This document shows, piece by piece, positions 16,464-25,095 of a stretch of DNA of 64,000 nt (positions are counted from its first letter, which is position 1; each line of letters starts with the position of its first letter). The position numbers and the translations under genes are program-made. Origin of the DNA: Ancylobacter sonchi (GTDB lineage: Bacteria > Pseudomonadota > Alphaproteobacteria > Rhizobiales > Xanthobacteraceae); contig NZ_JAHBGF010000012.1 of assembly GCF_018390695.1 (NCBI RefSeq), forward strand, positions 124,001 to 188,000. The letters are read 5' to 3'. Below the pieces are notes generated by a model. It searched no databases. It was not told where the DNA came from and saw only the letters and a program-made list of their open reading frames with translations.

Positions 16464-18197
16464 TTAGCTGACGACGGCCGTCTTCTTGCGGGTGAAGAGA
16501 CGGATGAGGCCGAGCATGGACAGGCTGACGGCGACGATGATCACGGCGAGTGCGGCAGCGAGTTCGACGGCGCCGTCCTCGATGAATTGCAGCACCACGG
16601 TCGGCATCACCTGGGTGTCCGACTGGGCGAGGATCGCCGACATGGAGAGCTCGCGCAGGCTGAGCGAGAACACCAGCACCCAGGCGATGCCGACCGCGCC
16701 GCGCACCAGCGGGAAGGTCACGTCCTTGATCGAACGCAGCCAGCCGGCACCGGAGATGCGCGCCGCCTCCTCGAGGTCGGTGGAGAGCTGCTGGATGCCG
16801 TTCCTCACCAGCACGAAGGCGATGGGCAAGAGCTTGCCGGCATAGGCGATGAGGATGAGCGTCAGCGTGCCGTAGAACAGGTCGACATAGCCCATCAGGA
16901 TTCCCACCGCATAGGCGATGGACGGGAAGCCATAGGCGATCATCACCAGGAAGGAGATCACCTCGCGGCCGAAGAAGCGGAAGCGCTCCACCACCCAGCC
17001 GAGCACCAGCCCGAGCGTCGCGCAGACCGTGGCGGTGGCGAGCGCCAGCAGCATCGAATGGATGATCGAGGCGCGGGCGACGAAGTCCTCGTCGAAGATC
17101 AGCCCGTAATGCTTGGTGACGAGATTGCCGAGGCTGATCGGCGCGCCGAAGGAGGACAGCAGCGACAGCAGCACCAGTGCGCCGACCGGCAGGATGGCGG
17201 TGCCGAAGGCCACCACCAGGCAGAAGCCGCCCGCCAGCCAGCGCCAGCGGCCGAGCCGGGTGATCTGGTCCGGCGTCGCCTTGCCGGTGAGGGTGCGGAA
17301 ATTCTCGGTGCGGATGGCGTATTTCTGGATCAGCAGGCTGATGGCGGTGACGATCAGGATCGGCATCGCCACCGCGGCGGCGTAGTTGAACTGCGGCGGA
17401 AACTTCAGCAGGTCGTAGATCTTGGTGGTGATCACCGAGAAATTCGCCATGGTTCCGATCGCCGCCGGCGCGCCAAAGGAGGACAGCGCGTCGAGCATGA
17501 CCAGGATCACCGCCGACAGGATGGCCGGGCGTACCAGCGGCAGCGTCACCGTAAGGGTGGTACGCAGCCGGCCGGCGCCCAGCACGCGCGCCGCCTGCTC
17601 ATGGCTGGCGTCGATGTTGTTCAAGGCCGCGCTGACGGCGAAGAACACCAGCGGATAGACGCCGACGATCTCGATGAAGACGAGCCCGCCGAAGCTCATA
17701 ATGTTGAGCGGCGCGGCGCTGAAGCCGAGGTATTCGACGGCTAACCTGTTGAGATAGCCCGAGTTTGGCGCGGCGAGGAAGATCCAGGAGATCACCGAGA
17801 TGAAGGTCGGGATCACGAAGGAGATGCCGGCCGAGAGGGTTATCAGCGCCTTGCCGGGCGCGTCGGTGCGGGCGACGATCCAGGCGAGCGGCACGCCGAG
17901 CGCGCAGGCGCCGACGGTCACGAACAGCACCAGCCAGCCGGAATTGAGCGTCGCCTGCCACATGCCGCGGCGGGCGAAGGCCTTCTCGAAGGTGTCGAAG
18001 GTCAGGTTGCCATGGGCATCGATGAAGCTGTAGCCGGCGAGCAGCGCCAGCGGATAAGCGATCAACGCCAACAGGATAGCGATCGAGCCGCCAATGATCA
18101 GGAAGCGGACCGGCTGAAGCGACGACAGCCGGCGCAGCAGCGGGGTCGTCGCACGGGTGCCCTCGGCGAGATGATGGGAGGCGGTGATCTCGCTCAT
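16464..18197 (-). CDS. ABC transporter permease, fused two-domain (FbpB type)
   Basis: A 577-residue inner-membrane permease with two complete BPD_transp_1 halves in one chain, about 12 transmembrane helices, as in iron(III) (FbpB) and thiamine (ThiP) importers. Each half carries the EAA-type loop that contacts the ATPase: first near HEQAARVLGAGRLRTTLTVTLP, second near DLEEAARISGAGWLRSIKDVTFP. The start at 18197 is chosen because the ATG overlaps the stop of the upstream ATPase gene by ATGA; an upstream in-frame ATG at 18230 would lie inside that gene. It works with the binding protein at 12373 and the ATPase at 18194. Confidence 0.93.
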   Translation of the reverse strand: MSEITASHHLAEGTRATTPLLRRLSSLQPVRFLIIGGSIAILLALIAYPLALLAGYSFIDAHGNLTFDTFEKAFARRGMWQATLNSGWLVLFVTVGACALGVPLAWIVARTDAPGKALITLSAGISFVIPTFISVISWIFLAAPNSGYLNRLAVEYLGFSAAPLNIMSFGGLVFIEIVGVYPLVFFAVSAALNNIDASHEQAARVLGAGRLRTTLTVTLPLVRPAILSAVILVMLDALSSFGAPAAIGTMANFSVITTKIYDLLKFPPQFNYAAAVAMPILIVTAISLLIQKYAIRTENFRTLTGKATPDQITRLGRWRWLAGGFCLVVAFGTAILPVGALVLLSLLSSFGAPISLGNLVTKHYGLIFDEDFVARASIIHSMLLALATATVCATLGLVLGWVVERFRFFGREVISFLVMIAYGFPSIAYAVGILMGYVDLFYGTLTLILIAYAGKLLPIAFVLVRNGIQQLSTDLEEAARISGAGWLRSIKDVTFPLVRGAVGIAWVLVFSLSLRELSMSAILAQSDTQVMPTVVLQFIEDGAVELAAALAVIIVAVSLSMLGLIRLFTRKKTAVVS

Positions 18198-19336
18198 GCC
18201 ACCACCCATGCGCTTCCCGGCCGGGCCCAAAGCCGCGTGCGCCCGTCGACGAAGCTGCCACGGCGGCGCGACTGCACGCGCAGCGGCGTGGCGCCGGCCT
18301 GCAGCTTCAGCTCGTAATGGCTGCCTAGGAAGGATTCCGACAGGAAGGAAACGTCGATTCCGGTTTCCTGATCAGGCACTTGCGGCTGTTCGAGCCGGAA
18401 ATCCTCCGGCCGCAGCAGCACGGTCGCCCGGCTGCCGGGTGCCGCGTCGGCGAGCCAGCGCGCGGGAGCGCGGCTCCACAGCCGGTCGCCGGCATCGAGG
18501 GCGATGCGGACCTTGCCGGCGGCCCGGTCGACCGCGTCGACCTCGCCCTCCAGCAGGTTGGCGATGCCGACGAAGCTGCCCACGAAGCGGCTCGCCGGGG
18601 TACGGTAGACCTCTTCCGGCGTGCCCAGCTGCTCGATGCGGCCCTTGTTCATCACCACGATCCGGTCGGCAAGGACGAGCGCCTCATCCTGGTCATGCGT
18701 GACGTAAAGCGTTGTTAGGCCGATGTTTTTCTGCAGCGCGCGCAGCTCGAAGCGCATCTCCTCGCGCAGCGAGGCGTCGAGATTGGACAGCGGCTCGTCG
18801 AGCAGCAGCAGCGACGGCTTGGTCGCCAGCGAGCGGGCGAGCGCCACGCGCTGCTGCTGGCCGCCGGACAGCTCCGCCGGGTAGCGCTTCGCCAGCGCGG
18901 ACAGCTGCACGAGGTCGAGAACCTCGGCAACGCCGGCTTCGATCTCCGCCTTCTTTTTACCAGCAACTTCAAGGCCATAGCCGACATTCTCGGCGACAGT
19001 CCGGTGTGGCCACACGGCATAGGACTGGAACACCATGCCGAGCTGGCGCTTCTCCGGCGGCAGGGCGAAGGCCGAGGTGGAGGCCACCACGCCGTCGAGA
19101 TGGATCTCGCCGCCATCCGGCTGCAGGAAACCGGCGACCATGCGCAGGGTCGTGGTCTTGCCGCAGCCGCTAGGTCCCAGAAGAACCACGCTTTCTCCCG
19201 GCGCGACCGCAAGATCGATGCCGTTGACGGCGGCAGTGTCGCCGAGCCGCTTGCGCAGATTGCGCAGCTCCAGCCGGGGCCGGTCGGCGACCTGCGGCGG
19301 CGGGGCGAAGCGGGGGGTGGGGGACGGCAGGCTCAC
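18194..19336 (-). CDS. ABC transporter ATP-binding protein (FbpC/PotA type)
   Basis: A 380-residue importer ATPase. Walker A is GPSGCGKTTTLR, the signature LSGGQQQRVALARSLA, and Walker B LLLLDEPLSNLD followed by the H-loop YVTHDQDEAL. About 130 residues after the nucleotide-binding domain form a TOBE regulatory domain (VDRAAGKVRIALDAG and AAPGSRATVLLRPEDFRL). This arrangement is usual for ATPases pairing with fused FbpB-type permeases. It is the second gene of the operon, 66 bases after the LLM gene and translationally coupled to the permease gene. Confidence 0.94.
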   Translation of the reverse strand: MSLPSPTPRFAPPPQVADRPRLELRNLRKRLGDTAAVNGIDLAVAPGESVVLLGPSGCGKTTTLRMVAGFLQPDGGEIHLDGVVASTSAFALPPEKRQLGMVFQSYAVWPHRTVAENVGYGLEVAGKKKAEIEAGVAEVLDLVQLSALAKRYPAELSGGQQQRVALARSLATKPSLLLLDEPLSNLDASLREEMRFELRALQKNIGLTTLYVTHDQDEALVLADRIVVMNKGRIEQLGTPEEVYRTPASRFVGSFVGIANLLEGEVDAVDRAAGKVRIALDAGDRLWSRAPARWLADAAPGSRATVLLRPEDFRLEQPQVPDQETGIDVSFLSESFLGSHYELKLQAGATPLRVQSRRRGSFVDGRTRLWARPGSAWVVA

Positions 19337-19402
19337 GTCAGGCTCCGGTCGGTCAGGGCAGTGAGGTGTAGGATGAGGACGAAACCCGTCCGGTCAGGCC
19401 GA

Positions 19403-20740
19403 TCAGGCCGAGCGGGCGTAGCGGCTCGCCGGGCGGACCAGCCCGTAATGGTCGCGCAGCGTCCGGCCGGCATAGTCGGTGCGGAACAGGCCACGCTTGC
19501 GCAGGATCGGCACCACCTCGTCGACGAAGTCGGCGAGCCCTGTCGGCACGGTGGCGGGCATGATGTTGAAGCCGTCGGCGGCGCGCTGCTCCACCCACAG
19601 CTGGATGTGGTCGGCGATGGCGGCCGGGGTGCCGGCCAGCACCTTGTGGCCGCGCCCGCCGGCGAGCCGGCGCAGCAGCCCGCGCAGCGTCGGGCGCTCG
19701 CGGTCGACGATGTCGAGGATCACCTGCGAGCGGCTCTGCGCGCCCTGCACCGTCGCCGGGCGGGGGAAGGCCTCGGCCGGGATCAGATCGTCGAGCCGGA
19801 AGCGGGTGAAGTCGAAGCCGTCGAAGCGCTGGGAGAGGTGCTTGAGGCCGACCGCCGGGATGGTGAGGTCGTTGAGCTCCTCCTCGCGGGCGCGCGCCTC
19901 CGCCTCGGTGGAGCCGAGGATGGGCGACAGGCCGGGCAGGATCTTGATGCCGTCCGGGTCGCGGCCGAAGCCGACGGCGCGGCGCTTGACGTCGGCATAG
20001 AAGGCCTGGGCGTCGGGGAGCTGCTGCTGGGCGGTGAAGATCGCCTCGGCATAGCGGGCGGCGAAGGCGCGTCCCTCCTCGGAGGAGCCGGCCTGCACCA
20101 GCACCGGATGGCCCTGCGGCGGGCGCGGCAGGTCGAGCGGGCCGCGCACCCGGAATTCCTCGCCCTCATGATCGATGGCGTGGATGCGGTCGGTGTCGGC
20201 ATAGACGCCAGTGGCGCGGTCGTGCAGGCGGGCGTCGTCCTCCCAGCTGTCCCACAGCTTGCGGACCACCTCGACATATTCGGTGGCGCGGCGGTAGCGG
20301 TCGGAATGCGAGTTGCGCTGGGAGAGGCCGAAATTGCCCGCCGCCTCGGCCGACCAGGAGGTGACGATGTTCCAGCCGGCCCGCCCGCCGCTGATATGGT
20401 CGAGCGAGGCGAACTGGCGCGCGAGGTTGTAGGGCTCGGAATAGGTGGTCGAGGCGGTGGCGATCAGCCCGATCCGCTCGGTGGCGCCGGCCAGCGCCGA
20501 GAGCAGGGTCAGCGGCTCCAGCTTGCCCTGCGCCACATGCTTCACGCTGCGGCCGATGGCGAGCTGGTCGGCGAGGAACAGCGAGTCGAAGGTGCCGCGC
20601 TCGGCGATGGCGGCAGTCTCGCGATAATAGCCGATATCGGTCAGGCGCTCGGGCTGGGTGCCCGGATGCAGCCAAGAGGCCTCGTGATGTCCGGTGGTGG
20701 GCACGAAGACGTTGAGGTGGATGCGGCTGTTGCTGGTCAT
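19403..20740 (-). CDS. LLM class flavin-dependent monooxygenase, first gene of operon
   Basis: A 445-residue homologue of the LLM protein at 13473. It has HLNVFVPTTGHHEASWLHPG, SLFLADQLAIG, ATASTTYSEPYNLARQFASLDHISGGRAGWNIVTSW, and QAGSSEEGRAFAARYAEAIFTAQQ, all hallmarks of the NtaA/SnaA/DszA family. The start at 20740 is preferred over an in-frame codon 48 bases upstream because homologues begin with this short lead to HLNVF. Two divergent paralogues at both ends of an importer suggest two successive or parallel oxygenation steps on related substrates. Confidence 0.92.
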   Translation of the reverse strand: MTSNSRIHLNVFVPTTGHHEASWLHPGTQPERLTDIGYYRETAAIAERGTFDSLFLADQLAIGRSVKHVAQGKLEPLTLLSALAGATERIGLIATASTTYSEPYNLARQFASLDHISGGRAGWNIVTSWSAEAAGNFGLSQRNSHSDRYRRATEYVEVVRKLWDSWEDDARLHDRATGVYADTDRIHAIDHEGEEFRVRGPLDLPRPPQGHPVLVQAGSSEEGRAFAARYAEAIFTAQQQLPDAQAFYADVKRRAVGFGRDPDGIKILPGLSPILGSTEAEARAREEELNDLTIPAVGLKHLSQRFDGFDFTRFRLDDLIPAEAFPRPATVQGAQSRSQVILDIVDRERPTLRGLLRRLAGGRGHKVLAGTPAAIADHIQLWVEQRAADGFNIMPATVPTGLADFVDEVVPILRKRGLFRTDYAGRTLRDHYGLVRPASRYARSA

Positions 20741-21472
20741 GGCGGCGGATCGTCGGATGCGGCGGCTAAGGCCTTGAAGACAAGGCAAACCGCCAGGGGC
20801 GCCCGGTACGCCGGGCTTCGGATGGCGAGGGGTTCAGCGGATCGCCGCGCCCAGTTGCGGCAACATAAGCCGTCGAGAATTTTTGTCTATCGGAAATATA
20901 TATTATTCTGCGATCGTTCTCCGGCATGGGCCGCCGGCGTCACATCCGCAAGGCCGGCACCAGCCCGACGGTGCCCGGAGGGGTGGCCGGATGGGAGGCC
21001 TTCAGGCGGTCTCGGGTGGCTTGATAGCGGAAGGGAGAAGGGGCGCCGGGCCGGACCGTCAGCTGCAACCGAAGCCGGATGACCGCTCCGCCCGAACGGT
21101 CGCGTGCCGGGTCGTGGACCGACGACGCCGATTCATGAGCCGGCAAACTCGATGGCGATGATCGTCATCGGGCCGAGCGGGTCGTCGGGAGCAATGGCCG
21201 CGCCAGTAACCGGCCAGATGGAGGGCGAGGCATGTCAGCGCCGGCGCGGCCCCCTCAAGCGGGACGCCAGCGAAGAGACCAGCCCCTTCATCCGCGGCGC
21301 GGCCATCGGCGTCGGCAAGCGGCCCGCCCGGATCAACACCCTGCGTCGCCGCAGTGACAGGCGACCCGCAACAACAGGCGGGCGCGCCTTCCATGTCGCG
21401 GGTCGGGGCGGAAGGCGCCGCCAAGGCGGTGGGCTGGCCGTGGCCGGCGATCCGCCGCCGCCATGGCCGCCC
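20741..21472. other. Intergenic region upstream of the LLM operon and downstream of the eCIS operon
   Basis: This 732-bp stretch holds no open frame that resembles a protein; the frames present are GC-rich shadows with Arg/Pro-rich translations. Just before the LLM operon lies an unusually AT-rich tract at about 20876-20910, reading on the minus strand as AATAATATATATTTCCGAT. It is a good candidate for the operon promoter or an activator site of the LysR kind that often controls sulfur-starvation operons. The rest (20911-21472) shows nothing recognisable and separates two operons of the same direction. Confidence 0.5.
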
Positions 21473-22387
21473 TTATTCCAGCCAGGGCGAGCCCGGCGGC
21501 TGGTCGGCGAGGAAGGCGTCTATACGGCGGCAATGCTCGGGAAAGCTGCGCGCGACGAGTTGTTCGAGGTGGCGCGACATCTCCGGGTCACGCTTGGAAC
21601 CGGCGGCGAGATGGGTGTAGCCACAGGCATTGGCGCGCGCCAGCGCATCGTCGTGACTGTCGAACAGATGCGCCATGGTCACGTCCGCGAAGGGCGAGCC
21701 GATCTGCCGCTGATGATAGGCGAGGCAGGCCGACAGCATGAGCTGCTCGAAGGTGACGAAATCCTGGTCCCGCCGCGGCCGGCCGGCCCAGATCGTCTGG
21801 TTCGCCGGGTGCTCGATGAACTCGATCGACCGCCGCGCATAATGGTGGATGAAATCGACCCGCGTGCCGCCGACGATGCCGCAATTCTCCGCCCGCAATT
21901 CGCCGCCGAGCGGCATGTAGTGCTCGAACTCCTCCGGCATCCAGCCGCCCTGGCGCCTTATGTCGTATTCGATGCTCTCCGGCCGGTAGTAGGACGCGCC
22001 GTAGATCGAGACTTCCGGGTTCTGCGCGAACACCGCCTGGCCGGCCAGACGCTCGGGCAGCGGGTCCCACAGGAACACGTCGGCGTCGATATGCACATAG
22101 GGCCGGTCCTGCTCGACATGGGCGTAGAGCTTGCCGATCGCCCACCAGTCCGGATCGTGCGCGTCGAGGGCATCGAGGCCGAGGCTGACCGCGCCGAAGG
22201 GCAACCCGAGCGCGTCGACCAGCACCGCGGCGGCTTCCGCGTCGGCGACGAGGCAGGTGTCGGGATAATGCCGACGGGCGAGCTCGACCGAGAGCACCCA
22301 CGCCAGCAGATGATGGCGCGGCGTGAGCCAGCCGGTCCGCCGCCGGGCCTTCAGCGGCTTTGTCCAGAGCGACCACACCGCCCTCAT
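21473..22387 (-). CDS. DUF6734 family protein (glycosyltransferase-like), last gene of eCIS operon
   Basis: A 304-residue protein of the DUF6734 type, not characterised experimentally to my knowledge. Its start MRAVWSLWTKPL and the segment HHLLAWVLSVELARRHYPDTCLVAD are family features. A DxD-type motif in YVHIDADVFLW (Asp101, Asp103) resembles the nucleotide-sugar and metal site of GT-A glycosyltransferases. Later come ENCGIVGGT (168-175) and a C-terminal GYTHL segment (His259), also common in that fold. The start at 22387 overlaps the DUF6519 stop by ATGA, so it is coupled to the injection-system operon. It could glycosylate a particle component or be a cargo acting on the target; neither is shown. 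Confidence 0.85.
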   Translation of the reverse strand: MRAVWSLWTKPLKARRRTGWLTPRHHLLAWVLSVELARRHYPDTCLVADAEAAAVLVDALGLPFGAVSLGLDALDAHDPDWWAIGKLYAHVEQDRPYVHIDADVFLWDPLPERLAGQAVFAQNPEVSIYGASYYRPESIEYDIRRQGGWMPEEFEHYMPLGGELRAENCGIVGGTRVDFIHHYARRSIEFIEHPANQTIWAGRPRRDQDFVTFEQLMLSACLAYHQRQIGSPFADVTMAHLFDSHDDALARANACGYTHLAAGSKRDPEMSRHLEQLVARSFPEHCRRIDAFLADQPPGSPWLE

Positions 22388-25038
22388 TGGCCGCCCGCCC
22401 GCCGCAGCATGCCGTCGAAGGCCATCCGCGCGAAGCCGATGCCGAGGAAGCCGCCATAGCTGCCATAGCCGCTGGAGCCATAGCCGTAATAACTCGACGT
22501 CGGCGGCGTCAGCCAGAACCAGGTCTCGAAATCGGCCTCCGGTGCCGGCGTCGTGGTGGCGGTGCCGGCCTCCGAACTCAATCGCAGCAGCGAGCGCTTG
22601 ACCACCAGCCGCGACAGCAACCGGGAATTGAGGCCCGCCGGCACCAGCGTCGTCGGCTGGTCGGCGCCGTACACCGCCTGCAGGCGGGTGAACCGCGCCG
22701 TGCCGGTGCCGGTGGTGAGCAGGCCGATCCGGCTGTCCGGGATCAACTGCTTCACGACGGGGAAATCGATGTCCGGCTGCACGAAGTTCCGCCCGGTGAG
22801 CGTGACGCTGCAACCGAACTGCAAGCGCTGCGCGGTCTGCTTGACGTCGAGCACCACCCGCGCGGGGTCGCCGAAGCCGTTGAGCACGGTCCTGTCGACC
22901 TGGCTGCCGGCGACGATCTGCCCGCCCTTGACCTGCGCATGCGACATCACGAGGTTGACCGTCGCACCGCTGAAGCCGACCGGTACCCAGACCTCGCGGG
23001 CGACGAACAGCGAAAAATCGCCCGGCGACAGCCAGTTGTAGACGAGCCCGACGCCGCCGTTCAGCGAGTTCTCGCAGGTCATGCCGACATAAGCGGCGTC
23101 CGCCTTCAGCCGGTGGCGATGCACCGCCATGGTCGGCAGCGTGCCGATCTGCGGATTGCTGGACGAGCCGGCGCTCGCCTGCGTCTGCACCACATTGTTG
23201 CCGATGCCGAGCGCCCAGCGCGAGGCCGGCCCGCCATTGTCATACACCTCGAACTCGCGCTCGAAGCTGACATTGCCGAGGCGCGGCACGTCCTTCTGCA
23301 CCAGATCGGCGAGGAAGGAGGCGGTCTGCGGATAGGGTCGCCATCCAAGCACCCCCTCCCCCGGCCGGGACACGTCCGCCGGCAGCACCACCGGCTGGTA
23401 GGCCACCACCCCGGAGCCCAGATCGGCATAGGGCGCGGGCAACCGGTAGGGGATCTCGGCGGTGACCACGACCGAGCCGTCATTGACGCTGTCGGCGTCG
23501 ACACTGTCATGCAGCAGCACGCTCAACCCTTGCGCGAACAGGTTGACGGGAATTTCCTGCCCGGCCCGGATCGCCCGCGTCCGGCCGTCGGGATCCTCGT
23601 AGAGCGCCGAGGCCACGCGGACGCGCCCGGCCGCCGGGTTGAACACGGGCCTGAGGTCGATCACCTCGCCGGCGACGACCAGCGCCAGCGGCACGCAATG
23701 GCGGTGGATCCCCTCCGGCGGCGCCAGCGCCAACGGCTCGACCGAGGCATCGATGCTGCGCGCGGCGAAGGTCCAGTAGTCGCCGGTGCGGAAGCGCCCA
23801 CCCGCCTCGGCGACGTCGAACGCGACCCGGATTCCGCTCTCCAGCACCACCACCACGCTGCCGGCGGCCGGAACCGCGATGGCGCCGCCGGCGCCCGCCG
23901 CGTCGAGATCGGCGACGACATTGCCGGCCGTGTCGCGCACGACGCCGGCCTGATCCCAGCGCCGCAGGCGGGTGTGGCGGGCAGCGAAGCTGTCGGCGCC
24001 GAGGCCGCTCGGCAGCAGGTCGGCCGGGATCGCGGCGGCGAAGGTGATGCGCCGACGCTCATGATCGACATCGGCGATCTTCATCAGCGTGCCCGGCTGG
24101 CCGGCGAAGTCGCGCCGGTCGTCGGTGATCTCGACCCACTGGCCGGGATCGAAGCCGAGCACCGCGTCGCGCCCCGTCGAAGCCACCCGCAGGATGCTGC
24201 TGGAGATCGCCTCCTCCACCGTGGTGGCGACCGTGGCGTTGTCGCGCGACCATTTGAAGGTCGCGGTGCCTGGCACCCCGCCCTGGTGCACCTCGACCCG
24301 GTAGAGCTGGTTCTCCAGCCCGGCATAGCCGCCGGGCGCGGCGATCAGGCAGGGATTGGACGGCTGCACGGAGGGATCGAGCTGGGTGGTCAGCCGCCCG
24401 AGCGGCAGGCGCGGCCGCTCGACGCGCTGCCACAGCGCGTTCGCCGCCTCGACGAGGCCGGAGCCGACCTTGCCCAGCACCCGCACCTGCCACACGGTCT
24501 GCAGACGGGTGGTGGTGTCGACGCCGCCGAGCGCCTTCTCCAGCAGCGAAGGATCCTCGATGGCGCCGACCTCGCGCTGCCAGACATCGAGATAGACGAG
24601 ATAGGGCCCGTCGGTCGGCACCGGCTCGGGCGTCGGCCAATAGGGCTGGCTCGCATAGTCGAGCGTGGCCGGGCCGAGCGTTTCGCCGAGGATGCCGACC
24701 GCGCTGCGCCCATCGGCCTTGAGCGTCGACAGGTCGAAGGACAGTTGCGGCCCGTTGTGGTTCTCCGCCAGCAGGCCGTGGACATAGATGCGCCCACGCC
24801 CGATGCCGAGCGTCGGCCGACCGCCGCTGGAGCCGAGGGTGATGCGGAAGCCGTCCGCCGTCTCGCGCGGCACGCCCTGCCGCCCGACCAAATCGACGGT
24901 GTGGGCGCGCTGGCGCCGCTCGACGATGTCGGCCTGCTCGTTCCAGTCGGAATCGAGCCCGACCCGGCCCTGCTGCAGGCGCACGACGCTGAAATGCCGC
25001 CGTGCGTCGAAGCCGTTCCGACTGTAGTCGCCGCTCAT
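22384..25038 (-). CDS. DUF6519 domain-containing protein of the contractile injection system
   Basis: An 884-residue protein. The N-terminus (GDYSRNGFDARRHFSVVRLQ, then QGRVGLDSDWNEQADI) is the DUF6519 hallmark found in many eCIS and phage-tail-like loci. The middle is beta-rich with many Val/Thr/Gly alternations, and the C-terminus has a short Tyr/Gly/Ser-rich patch (about residues 847-866) before a final helix. Size, beta content and its place after the baseplate genes suggest an outer baseplate or fibre-like component, but no function is established. Its start is 57 bases after the upstream gene; its stop is coupled to the DUF6734 gene. Confidence 0.85.
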   Translation of the reverse strand: MSGDYSRNGFDARRHFSVVRLQQGRVGLDSDWNEQADIVERRQRAHTVDLVGRQGVPRETADGFRITLGSSGGRPTLGIGRGRIYVHGLLAENHNGPQLSFDLSTLKADGRSAVGILGETLGPATLDYASQPYWPTPEPVPTDGPYLVYLDVWQREVGAIEDPSLLEKALGGVDTTTRLQTVWQVRVLGKVGSGLVEAANALWQRVERPRLPLGRLTTQLDPSVQPSNPCLIAAPGGYAGLENQLYRVEVHQGGVPGTATFKWSRDNATVATTVEEAISSSILRVASTGRDAVLGFDPGQWVEITDDRRDFAGQPGTLMKIADVDHERRRITFAAAIPADLLPSGLGADSFAARHTRLRRWDQAGVVRDTAGNVVADLDAAGAGGAIAVPAAGSVVVVLESGIRVAFDVAEAGGRFRTGDYWTFAARSIDASVEPLALAPPEGIHRHCVPLALVVAGEVIDLRPVFNPAAGRVRVASALYEDPDGRTRAIRAGQEIPVNLFAQGLSVLLHDSVDADSVNDGSVVVTAEIPYRLPAPYADLGSGVVAYQPVVLPADVSRPGEGVLGWRPYPQTASFLADLVQKDVPRLGNVSFEREFEVYDNGGPASRWALGIGNNVVQTQASAGSSSNPQIGTLPTMAVHRHRLKADAAYVGMTCENSLNGGVGLVYNWLSPGDFSLFVAREVWVPVGFSGATVNLVMSHAQVKGGQIVAGSQVDRTVLNGFGDPARVVLDVKQTAQRLQFGCSVTLTGRNFVQPDIDFPVVKQLIPDSRIGLLTTGTGTARFTRLQAVYGADQPTTLVPAGLNSRLLSRLVVKRSLLRLSSEAGTATTTPAPEADFETWFWLTPPTSSYYGYGSSGYGSYGGFLGIGFARMAFDGMLRRAGGQ

Positions 25039-25095
25039 GGCATCCCCCCGAGATGTCGCTTCGACAGGCTGGCCGGCTGGTGCGCCCGCTGCATG

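Noticed and set aside
20883..21424. Short frames in the 20.7-21.5 kb gap
   Set aside because: No ribosome sites, Arg/Pro-rich translations and no family likeness.
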